From the NCBI GenBank assembly GCA_003487005.1, contig DNFG01000022.1:1-6682 (forward strand): DNA of 6,682 nt. The letters are read 5' to 3'. Source of the DNA: Bryobacterales bacterium. Lineage in GTDB: Bacteria > Acidobacteriota > Terriglobia > Bryobacterales > Bryobacteraceae. Positions 1 to 5,571 of this stretch are shown in pieces. A program made the position numbers and the translations under genes. The first letter of the stretch is position 1. Each line of letters opens with the position of its first letter. The notes under the pieces are model-generated. The model was given only the letters and a program-made list of their open reading frames with translations, made no database searches and was not told the origin of the DNA.

Positions 1-2
1 AA

Positions 3-23
3 GCGGTGATTCCGCTGCGGTAG
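3..23 (+). CDS. Possible C-terminal tail of an upstream gene (partial)
   Basis: One frame reads AVIPLR followed by TAG at 21-23, ten bases before the DUF2442 open frame. DUF2442 genes are commonly preceded by a DUF4160 gene, and some DUF4160 proteins end in a short segment finishing with PLR, so this could be that tail. Six residues are far too few to identify a family, and the other two frames also stop within 60 bases. The call rests on spacing and context only. Confidence 0.25.
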   Translation, partial: AVIPLR

Positions 24-32
24 GGGGGGGCG

Positions 33-287
33 ATGGTTGCAGGTGAACGCGCCCGTGGAGATCACTGTACGGAGGACACCCTGGTGGTGGATCTCGAGGA
101 CGGGCGGACGATCATCGTGCCGATCGTCTGGTTCGCCCGGCTGTTGCGTGCGACGGCGGAGCAACGGGCGAACTGGAGGATCAGCGGGGCGGGCTATGGG
201 ATTCACTGGCCGGATGTGGATGAAGACCTCAGCACGGCGGGTCTGTTGCGGGGCGGTGCGGCTGCTGGTGAGGCGGTTCGGGGGTAG
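33..287 (+). CDS. DUF2442 domain protein, probable frameshift near the N-terminus
   Basis: This is a small protein of up to 84 residues. Residues 13-74 have the recognisable DUF2442 pattern: TEDTLVVDLEDGRTI, then VWFARLLRAT, EQRANWRISG and GIHWPDVDEDLST, ending at LLRG. DUF2442 is a compact family often encoded next to DUF4160 and frequently treated as toxin-antitoxin-like; its biochemical role is not established. The first 12 residues (MVAGERARGDHC) do not look like the family. The overlapping frame starting at TTG 37 or GTG 43 reads NAPVEITV and would join TEDTLVV naturally if one base were added after position 68. So either the start is the ATG at 33, just after a G-run, or the gene carries a one-base deletion (mutation or sequencing error) in codons 10-12. 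Family assignment is firm; the start is not. Confidence 0.78.
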   Translation: MVAGERARGDHCTEDTLVVDLEDGRTIIVPIVWFARLLRATAEQRANWRISGAGYGIHWPDVDEDLSTAGLLRGGAAAGEAVRG

Positions 288-348
288 GGGGGCGGGAGAG
301 AGCACTTGACTAGACGCCTGATTTCCTGGCCATTCCATAACCTGTCCG

Positions 349-378
349 GCCCAGACTCGGCAGATGACCGGGTCGGGC
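349..378. terminator. Possible hairpin between convergent genes
   Basis: GCCCAGACTCGG (349-360) can pair with CCGGGTCGGGC (368-378) around a 7-base loop, with one bulged base and one G-T pair. It lies between the ends of the convergent DUF2442 and HEPN genes, where a shared terminator would sit. Neither side has a T-run, so it is not a canonical intrinsic terminator. I see nothing else in the 110-base gap. Confidence 0.3.
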
Positions 379-397
379 TCAGACTCCAGTTCGCCGG

Positions 398-1351
398 CTA
401 GCCAATTTCGCCTTGATCGGCAATGGAGCTATCCTGTTTGCGCTTCCGTGCCACACTTTGGTCGCTCCTTGACTTCGCCAACTCCTCATATGCGCGCACG
501 ACCTCTTTGGTGAGCTGGGCATACTTCAAAAATTCCTTGGTAACTTGGGGCCAAATGAATAGCGATGAATTCTTCATCGATACACCCCAACGAGGCTTTC
601 CGACACGCCTCCGATTCCGGCGGCCGAAGAAGGCGTTCTGCCAGAGCAGAGCTTCACGTCCAGGATGCTTCGGATTGTCGATCACTCGCTCCAGACGACC
701 GTTCAACCGAATCTTCGGAGGCAGTTCACCTTCAGTCAGGTGTACGCACGAGTAATCCTCGGATGGGGTACAGTAGCGTCGCAGTTCCCACACCGCCCGG
801 TCAAGCAGGTGATGTTCGTTGCCCTTCGCAACCAGGGAAATCTCGAAATAGCGGGCTCCGAGCGCAGTTGCATCAAGATACTTGATGAACCCGCACGTCG
901 ACTTCGTTAACTGCAAGGCCTGTGCGCCGATCATGTCGATTCCCTTCTGGAGACGATGCTGCATATCGGGACGGTGCCCATGTTTGTTCGGCTCCGGCCT
1001 GGGTGTACGCCTCAGAACGAGGATGCACTTGAGGTACTTCTCGATTGCCTGCTGTGCGCTCCAAAGGAACTGCTCGTAGCACGCCGCCCGGAATGCAAGT
1101 CGAGCGGAGATGTAGTCACCGTCCGCGGTATCGCGAAAGGTCATGAGTGCGCAGGAGTTGAGCCTGTGCTCAGCAAACAGCTGTCGAATGTTCGTCCTAT
1201 CCGCTACAAGGTCTTCTAGGCCCTTGCCGCTTCCCAAGACAACTTGCAGGCCGCCGCGTGTGACGCGGAGCGAATCGGGTTTATCGTCGGGGACAAGAAC
1301 TTCGTACCCCTTTTCGCGTAGTAGTTGAATGCACTCCGTGAGTCTCTCCAC
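398..1351 (-). CDS. HEPN-domain protein, solitary
   Basis: The protein has 317 residues. Residues 72-195 resemble a HEPN domain: helix 1 carries TADGDYISARLAFRA (75-89); helix 2 carries FLWSAQQAIEKYLKCILVL (95-113), including the hallmark QQAIEKYLK; a GHRPDMQHRL segment (125-134) follows; and a late ARYFEI...AVWELRRYC region (166-194) ends the bundle. HEPN proteins are often RNases of toxin-antitoxin or defence systems, or non-catalytic binding modules. Two R-x4/5-H spacings exist (R118-H124, R127-H132), but both contain prolines, so catalysis is uncertain. Residues 1-68 and 196-317 match nothing I recognise; the latter is basic (RRNRRR at 244-249; K/R-rich tail 293-306). The start is GTG, preceded by GGAGGG three bases upstream. 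No nucleotidyltransferase partner lies beside it. G+C is visibly lower than in most neighbours (33/60 at 841-900), suggesting transfer. Confidence 0.8.
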   Translation of the reverse strand: MERLTECIQLLREKGYEVLVPDDKPDSLRVTRGGLQVVLGSGKGLEDLVADRTNIRQLFAEHRLNSCALMTFRDTADGDYISARLAFRAACYEQFLWSAQQAIEKYLKCILVLRRTPRPEPNKHGHRPDMQHRLQKGIDMIGAQALQLTKSTCGFIKYLDATALGARYFEISLVAKGNEHHLLDRAVWELRRYCTPSEDYSCVHLTEGELPPKIRLNGRLERVIDNPKHPGREALLWQNAFFGRRNRRRVGKPRWGVSMKNSSLFIWPQVTKEFLKYAQLTKEVVRAYEELAKSRSDQSVARKRKQDSSIADQGEIG

Positions 1352-1491
1352 TATCCCTCCATGTCTCTGGATTTCGACTACTCCAAGATCTGGGTACCGT
1401 CGGGTCGCGTGGAATCAAGGAAGTGGTCTCCAAGTAATACTTCGCAGAGATTCGATGCCTTTCCTTGCTTTCCGCAGAAATTCTTTCCACA

Positions 1492-1500
1492 ATTATCACA
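1492..1500 (-). promoter_or_regulatory. Putative extended -10 promoter for the HEPN gene
   Basis: On the minus strand this reads TGTGATAAT, an extended -10 (TGn) with GATAAT differing from TATAAT at one base. No convincing -35 is present at the usual distance, which an extended -10 can tolerate. Transcription would begin near 1485, giving a leader of about 130 bases before the GTG at 1351. The leader (1352-1484) holds no gene I can support. A similar block lies upstream of the WG-repeat gene. Confidence 0.33.
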
Positions 1501-1536
1501 GTTTCTTGCGGGCTGTGCGGGGGGGTAGGGAGAGTG

Positions 1537-2079
1537 TCAGCGGCCGAGGCGGAGGCCGAGGGAGAGGGCGAGGCCGAGGTTGGGGAGGACGTAGCGGTTG
1601 GCCCAGAAGAATTCGGTGCGGAGGAGGAGGCGGGGGGCGGGTTGGAAGACGGCGCCGGTTCGCCAGTGGAGGGTGAGGCCGGACTCGGTGCGATCGAAGG
1701 AGACGGGTTGCCATGCCGTGCCGACGAAGGCCTGATATTCGCCGCGGGTGCGGTCGCGTTGCAGGCCGGGGCCGGCGGCGATGAACCAGTAGGCGCGATC
1801 GCCGCCGCGCCGGTATTGAAGGGCCGGGGAGAGGAGGACGCGGCGCAGGCGGTAGTCCGGCCGGTCACTCAATTGCGAGGTGAGCGCCTGCACATCCAGC
1901 GCCCAGCGGTTAGCGAAGGGGAGGGTGGCAGCGCCTCCCCAGGTGGAGGCGGAACCCGCCGAGCCTTCGTCGCCGCCGCCGCGCATGACTCCGTAAGTGC
2001 CAAACAATTCGACGGCGCGCGGGGGTTCGGCGAGGGCGATGGCCGCGGCGCAGAGGAGGAGGGGAAGGAGGGGTTTCAT
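1537..2079 (-). CDS. Small secreted outer-membrane beta-barrel-like protein
   Basis: The 180-residue product starts with a clear signal peptide: MKPLLPLLLCAAAIALA, with probable signal-peptidase I cleavage after ALA-17 before EPPRAVELFGTYG. The mature part alternates short amphipathic strands ending in aromatic or hydrophobic residues, for example RAYWFIAAGPGLQ, GEYQAFVGTAWQPVSF, LTLHWRTGAVFQ, LLLRTEFFWANRYV and LGLALSLGLRLGR. This is the look of an 8-strand outer-membrane barrel of the OmpA-like/OMP_b-brl type, though it ends in Arg rather than the usual aromatic residue. The frame is open 30 codons further upstream, but the signal peptide fixes the start at 2079. No strong Shine-Dalgarno sequence precedes it. 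It lies 37 bases downstream of the WG-repeat gene, so co-transcription is possible, but the two genes differ strongly in composition. Specific function unknown. Confidence 0.75.
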   Translation of the reverse strand: MKPLLPLLLCAAAIALAEPPRAVELFGTYGVMRGGGDEGSAGSASTWGGAATLPFANRWALDVQALTSQLSDRPDYRLRRVLLSPALQYRRGGDRAYWFIAAGPGLQRDRTRGEYQAFVGTAWQPVSFDRTESGLTLHWRTGAVFQPAPRLLLRTEFFWANRYVLPNLGLALSLGLRLGR

Positions 2080-2116
2080 GGGAATCAGGGAAGTGTCCGT
2101 TGCTGATGAAATCGCT

Positions 2117-3274
2117 CTATGGGTCAGAATCGACCGGCCGTCCGGCCCACCATACCAACTTTCCTGCACGGTTGATATAGCCAGTGACCGTCATTTGATG
2201 GCTGCCCCGCACAGTTGGCACCGAAGTTTCCTGGTCAACAACCCAATTCATTACACCGGCGAGTGGTCCATTGAATTCAGAAATGGCATCGAATGCTGGG
2301 CGAGATATCCACGCGCCGTGCCGGTCAACCAGACCCCATTTACCGGCCTGCACCACTCTCGCAACGTTCTCCTGAAAGTCTCCGCATTGGCTGAACTGCG
2401 CTGAGATCCGGATGGAACCAGTCTGGTCGACATAGCCGCACTGACCATCAGATCCGGTGAACACAGCCAGTCCAGATGCAAGAGACTTGAGCTTGACCGC
2501 ACCGATGACTGGCGTGAAACGGCGCTCGCCGGCGCTGACGAATCCCCACGCCCCATCAAGCCTTTCCACTGCGGCACTCCCCTCACTCATGACATCGGCA
2601 CTTCGAAAACTCGGGTGGATCACCCACTCGCCACTCCTGCTGATGAAGCCAAACTTGCCTTGGCTTTTGACCGGAGCAGTGCCTTCCCGAAAGTGGCCGG
2701 CAGAATCAAATTCTGGAGCAATGACTTCCACGCCGTCAGGGGAAATGAACCCCCAGCGCCGATTGCGTTCGATCGCAGCCAGACCTTCGCGGAACGGCCC
2801 GAGAAACTCAGAGTCCGACAGATGCAACTGCCAGGTCCGTGTGTCGAGGTAGCCATTTGTGCCGATCCTGACTGTAGACTCGGCGGGACATTCCGTCGAT
2901 GGCTGGCCACCACGGGGGAATGAAAACAGGATGTTGCCATCGTAGTCAATTACGTGCCAGCCCTGATCGCGCCGGGCCACACCGACGCCGTCTCGAAAGC
3001 AGCCAAGCACGTCGAAGGCCTGCAGCGAGGCGAGCCTGCCAGCGGAGTCGATCAATCGCCATTCATTGAAAAGTGTTCTCGCCGGGTACCTGAACGGACG
3101 ATCCTCCCCACGTTCCTCAACCGGACTTTCGTGCGGTACCTGCCCGTTCAGCTGGAGCGCCTCGCAGAGGAAAAAAATGCAGAGAAGGCATGCCGTTAAT
3201 GCTTTGCTCGCCAACCTGATTCGCTGGTTCATGGACTGTGGGACCAGACATCCAAGCTTCGAAACGAGCTTCAT
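2117..3274 (-). CDS. Secreted WG-repeat (KWG) protein
   Basis: The 385-residue protein has an N-terminal signal-like hydrophobic stretch (ALTACLLCIFFLCEAL, 25-40) and then WG/KWG-type repeats. Recognisable repeat cores are GWHVIDYDG (105-113), RWGFISPDG (173-181), KFGFISRSG (207-215), AWGFVSAGE (242-250), CGYVDQTG (279-286), KWGLVDRHG (312-320) and a degenerate TGYINRAG (364-371). Spacing is 34-36 residues for the central five, typical of the family, and FREG/FQEN turns lie between them. WG repeats form beta-rich, probably propeller-like or solenoid binding modules with no assigned enzymatic activity. An insertion of about 17 residues (338-358) separates the last two repeats. The start could instead be Met15 (3232), which puts the signal peptide right at the N-terminus; neither start has a good ribosome-binding site. 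Plus-strand composition here (G 11, C 24 in 2581-2640) is opposite to the flanks. Confidence 0.85.
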   Translation of the reverse strand: MKLVSKLGCLVPQSMNQRIRLASKALTACLLCIFFLCEALQLNGQVPHESPVEERGEDRPFRYPARTLFNEWRLIDSAGRLASLQAFDVLGCFRDGVGVARRDQGWHVIDYDGNILFSFPRGGQPSTECPAESTVRIGTNGYLDTRTWQLHLSDSEFLGPFREGLAAIERNRRWGFISPDGVEVIAPEFDSAGHFREGTAPVKSQGKFGFISRSGEWVIHPSFRSADVMSEGSAAVERLDGAWGFVSAGERRFTPVIGAVKLKSLASGLAVFTGSDGQCGYVDQTGSIRISAQFSQCGDFQENVARVVQAGKWGLVDRHGAWISRPAFDAISEFNGPLAGVMNWVVDQETSVPTVRGSHQMTVTGYINRAGKLVWWAGRPVDSDP

Positions 3275-3302
3275 CGCGCTTTAAGCCACTGACATTTCCA
3301 GC

Positions 3303-3311
3303 TTTATCACA
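3303..3311 (-). promoter_or_regulatory. Putative extended -10 promoter for the WG-repeat gene
   Basis: On the minus strand this reads TGTGATAAA, an extended -10 element in the gap between the methyltransferase terminator-like hairpin and the WG-repeat gene. Transcription would begin near 3296, about 20 bases before the Met at 3274 or about 63 before the alternative Met at 3232. No good -35 is visible. The short leader to 3274 gives no ribosome-binding site, which mildly favours 3232 as the start. Confidence 0.33.
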
Positions 3312-3337
3312 ATCTCCGGGCTGAGTGGCGGCGGTGG

Positions 3338-3383
3338 GGGAAATCGGGGCAGAGGCTTCGGACGCCTCTTGTCCCGATTTCCC
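3338..3383 (-). terminator. Long terminator-like hairpin after the methyltransferase gene
   Basis: Arm 3338-3356 (GGGAAATCGGGGCAGAGGC) pairs with 3364-3383 (GCCTCTTGTCCCGATTTCCC) with one G-T pair and one bulged base, around a 7-base loop TTCGGAC. The outermost 11 bases match perfectly. It begins 17 bases beyond the methyltransferase stop and ahead of the WG-repeat gene, as expected for a transcription end. No T-run follows on either strand, so it may act as a U-less terminator or a 3'-end stabiliser. Confidence 0.6.
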
Positions 3384-3399
3384 AGGGTGTGGTGTGGTT

Positions 3400-4455
3400 T
3401 CAGTTCGGCCGGCAGGCGAAGAACTGGTTAAAGGGGTGGTTGGTGGGGAGCTTTTCGAAGGTGGCGAAGCCGGCCTGTTGGGCGAGTTCGCGTGCGCCGG
3501 CTTCGCCGATGACGGTGCCGAGGCCCGCGCCGCCGTGGGCGAGCGAGACAGTGAGGCAATGGAGCGGGCTGATGGCGTGGAAGAGGCGTCCGATGGGGTT
3601 GCGGTTCTGGAGGGGTTCGTGGGTGGCATTGGGTTCACCCCAGACGAAGACGCCGCCGGGCGCGAGCGCCGCGCGAATGGCTTCGAGCGTGGCCACGGGG
3701 TGGACCATGTCATGGATGCAGTCGAAGGCACAGATCAGATCGCAGTGGCCCTGCGCGAGGGCCTGTTCGGCGGGGGCGGCGAGGAACTGGACATTGCCGA
3801 GTTCATGACGAAGGGCGAGGGCGCGGGCGGCGTCGATGCTCCCGGCGTGGTAGTCGATGCCGAGGAAGCGGGAATTGGGGAAGGCGCGGGCCATGGCGAC
3901 GGTGGACTGGCCGCGTCCGCAGCCGACGTCGATGACCTTGGCGCCCTGTTCCAGGCGTTCAGTGAGACCCGGCACCTTGGTGAGCCACTCGGCGACGAGG
4001 AAGTGGAGATAGCCGGGGCGGAAGACCTGCTCGATGGCGCAAGGGACGTCGGGGCCGATCTCGGAATAGGGGATGCCGCCGCCATTGCGGAAGCTGTCCG
4101 TGATCCGGGGGACGTTGTAGAGGGTGGGCATGGTGAGTTTGAAGGCGCCGCCGGCGAACAGGGGGGAGTCCTGGTTCGAGAGGACGGCGGCCTGAGCGGG
4201 GGTCATGACGTAGCGCCCGGTGCTGGAGTCGAAATCGAGGTATTCGGCGGCGACCATGGCCTTGAGCCATTCGCGGACATAGCGCTCGTTGAGGCCGGTG
4301 GCGGAGGCGAGTTCGGTGCTGGTGGTGGCGCCGGAGGATTCGAGGGCCTTGAAGAGGCCGAGTTGGTCGCCGATGTAGCCGAGGGCCATGAGGAACGCGC
4401 CGCCATAGTCATTGATGACCTTGTAGGCGAGTTCTTCGGCTTTTTGCATATTCAT
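3400..4455 (-). CDS. Class I SAM-dependent methyltransferase with N-terminal winged helix (Rv2258c type)
   Basis: The 351-residue protein has the usual two-part layout. Residues 5-95 form a helical/winged-helix segment, with a TSTELASATGLNERYVREWL helix-turn-helix-like stretch (45-64) typical of the N-terminal dimerisation domain of O-methyltransferase-like proteins. Residues 165-345 are the Rossmann methyltransferase domain: motif I VIDVGCGRGQS (174-184), the acidic residue after strand 2 in FLGIDY (D201), CDLICAFDCIHDM (238-250) as motif IV, and the post-motif APGGVFVWGEP (265-275). The conserved tail HGGAGLGTVIGEAG (307-320) is typical of Rv2258c-like proteins. The substrate cannot be told from sequence; a small molecule is likely. 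The ATG start is supported by AGGTGA six bases upstream. It sits 138 bases downstream of a same-strand glycosyltransferase, probably in a separate or loosely linked transcript. Confidence 0.92.
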   Translation of the reverse strand: MNMQKAEELAYKVINDYGGAFLMALGYIGDQLGLFKALESSGATTSTELASATGLNERYVREWLKAMVAAEYLDFDSSTGRYVMTPAQAAVLSNQDSPLFAGGAFKLTMPTLYNVPRITDSFRNGGGIPYSEIGPDVPCAIEQVFRPGYLHFLVAEWLTKVPGLTERLEQGAKVIDVGCGRGQSTVAMARAFPNSRFLGIDYHAGSIDAARALALRHELGNVQFLAAPAEQALAQGHCDLICAFDCIHDMVHPVATLEAIRAALAPGGVFVWGEPNATHEPLQNRNPIGRLFHAISPLHCLTVSLAHGGAGLGTVIGEAGARELAQQAGFATFEKLPTNHPFNQFFACRPN

Positions 4456-4593
4456 GGTGATTCACCTGTTTTTCCGTGGAATTGGCTGAACGAAGGAGTT
4501 GTTCCAGAGCAGCCTTCGGGATGAACACGCGCGAAGGTGTGCGGGATCGGGTCAAACCAATGTGGCGGAGGGAAAGGTTTACAGGGACGAAGA

Positions 4594-5571
4594 TCAGCTG
4601 GGTTCGCCGCGGGGGTCGCCGGTTTCGATGTAGAGGGTATTCCGGCCGGCGCCGCCGATGCCGGCGACGTAGCCGAGGGCTTCGGAGAAGGCGCCCCAGG
4701 TGAAGACGAAGTAGATGAGGGGGAGTGCGGAGAGGAGCTGGCCACGGAAGCCGGGGCGGGCCCACATGCGGCGGGCGAGGCGGTAGGTGATGACGGGGGG
4801 GCTCAAGGGGACGGCGGCGAAGAAGTAGAAGAGACGGCGGAACCAGCCCCATTGTTCGACGCGGGAGCGGGTGGCGGCGAAGACGCGCTGCCAGCAGGCG
4901 CTGTCCCTGGCGCTGCCGAGGAGGGAGGGGTGGTTGAGGTGGAGGACGCGGGCGCCGGCGGCGTGCCAGAAGCGGGCGCCCTGGCTGGCGAGGCGGTGGA
5001 GGAAGAGGCCTTCGCAGCCCATCCAGTCGACGAGATCGGGGGCATTTTCGAGGACTTCGCGGCTGTAGGCGACATTCATCCAGGACGGGGTGGGGACGGG
5101 GCCGGATTCGGCGGGTTCCATCCAGGGACCGTAGGCGAGGAGGAGGAAGGAGCGGCTGACCCAGTTGACGGGGTTGAGGTTGCCGAAGGAGTAGGCGGCG
5201 GCGGCGATGCCGGGGTTATCGAGGAAGGCCTGGTGGATGGCGGCGGCCCAACCGGGTTCGGGGACGCAATGGTCTTCGAGGAAGGCGATGACGGGGGCGG
5301 CGGCGAGGCGGGCGCCGGCGGCCTTGGCGCGGTTGATGGAATCGCAGGCGGGCAGGGGGAGGTAGACGATGCCGGGGCGTTCGATGGGGCCCTGGGCGGG
5401 GTCGACATCGGCGACGATGACCTGCATGGGGGGGGCGTCCTGCTGGGCGAGGATGGCGTCGATGCAGCGGAGGGCGCGGCGGCGGAGGACGCCGACGGTA
5501 ACGACGACTGACAAGTGCGGATTGGGGGTGGTATAAGCGGAGAGACTCGCAGTGCCAGTAATTTCAGTCAT
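4594..5571 (-). CDS. GT2-family glycosyltransferase, membrane-associated
   Basis: The 325-residue protein has a GT-A fold nucleotide-sugar transferase domain. It begins HLSVVVTVGVLRRRALRCIDAILAQ (19-43), followed by VIVADVD (51-57), the N-R-A-K-A-A-G segment typical of GT2 (80-86), and VIAFLEDHCVPEPGW (94-108). EDH takes the place of the usual DxD metal/nucleotide site. CEGLFLHRL (186-194) occupies the position of the downstream acidic acceptor-site motif. The C-terminus has hydrophobic stretches around 245-263 and 279-305, so it is probably attached to the inner membrane. The expected role is transfer of a sugar to a lipid- or polymer-linked acceptor in surface glycan synthesis; donor and acceptor are unknown. 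ATG 5571 has AAGGA just upstream. A TTG at 5512-5514 would avoid the overlap with the divergent gene but has no ribosome-binding site. Confidence 0.88.
   Translation of the reverse strand: MTEITGTASLSAYTTPNPHLSVVVTVGVLRRRALRCIDAILAQQDAPPMQVIVADVDPAQGPIERPGIVYLPLPACDSINRAKAAGARLAAAPVIAFLEDHCVPEPGWAAAIHQAFLDNPGIAAAAYSFGNLNPVNWVSRSFLLLAYGPWMEPAESGPVPTPSWMNVAYSREVLENAPDLVDWMGCEGLFLHRLASQGARFWHAAGARVLHLNHPSLLGSARDSACWQRVFAATRSRVEQWGWFRRLFYFFAAVPLSPPVITYRLARRMWARPGFRGQLLSALPLIYFVFTWGAFSEALGYVAGIGGAGRNTLYIETGDPRGEPS
5508..5537 (+). promoter_or_regulatory. Putative sigma70-type promoter for the plus-strand glycosyltransferases
   Basis: CTGACA (5508-5513) and TATAAG (5532-5537) each differ from the -35 and -10 consensus at one base and are 18 bases apart. 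The pair lies inside the 5' coding part of the minus-strand glycosyltransferase, in a locally less G+C-rich patch. Transcription would start near 5544, only about 8 bases before the GTG start at 5552. The GGAGA at 5539-5543 would then be outside the transcript, so either the message is nearly leaderless or this match is accidental. Confidence 0.38.

Noticed and set aside
281..1540. GGGGTAGGG and GAGAG shared near 281-302 and 1522-1535, considered as direct repeats bounding the HEPN insertion
   Set aside because: G-runs are abundant here and TAG-containing G-runs also occur at 21-30. No exact repeat longer than about 9 bases flanks the gene.
1411..2095. Near-identical 15-mers GGAATCAAGGAAGTG (1411-1425) and GGAATCAGGGAAGTG (2081-2095)
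   Set aside because: 14 of 15 matching bases, both upstream of minus-strand genes, but a match of this quality is expected about once or twice by chance in a window of this length, and the surrounding bases do not align.
3325..4524. 399-codon plus-strand open frame opposite the methyltransferase
   Set aside because: Gly/Ala/Glu-rich without motifs. The minus strand encodes a full methyltransferase with a ribosome-binding site.
4513..4537. CCTTCG/CGAAGG inverted repeat between the glycosyltransferase and methyltransferase genes
   Set aside because: Only six pairs with a 13-base loop and no T-run; too weak to call a terminator. I see no convincing promoter in the 4456-4593 gap either.
4537..5511. 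324-codon plus-strand open frame opposite the minus-strand glycosyltransferase
   Set aside because: Gly/Asp/Ala-rich shadow translation; the minus strand has clear GT2 motifs.
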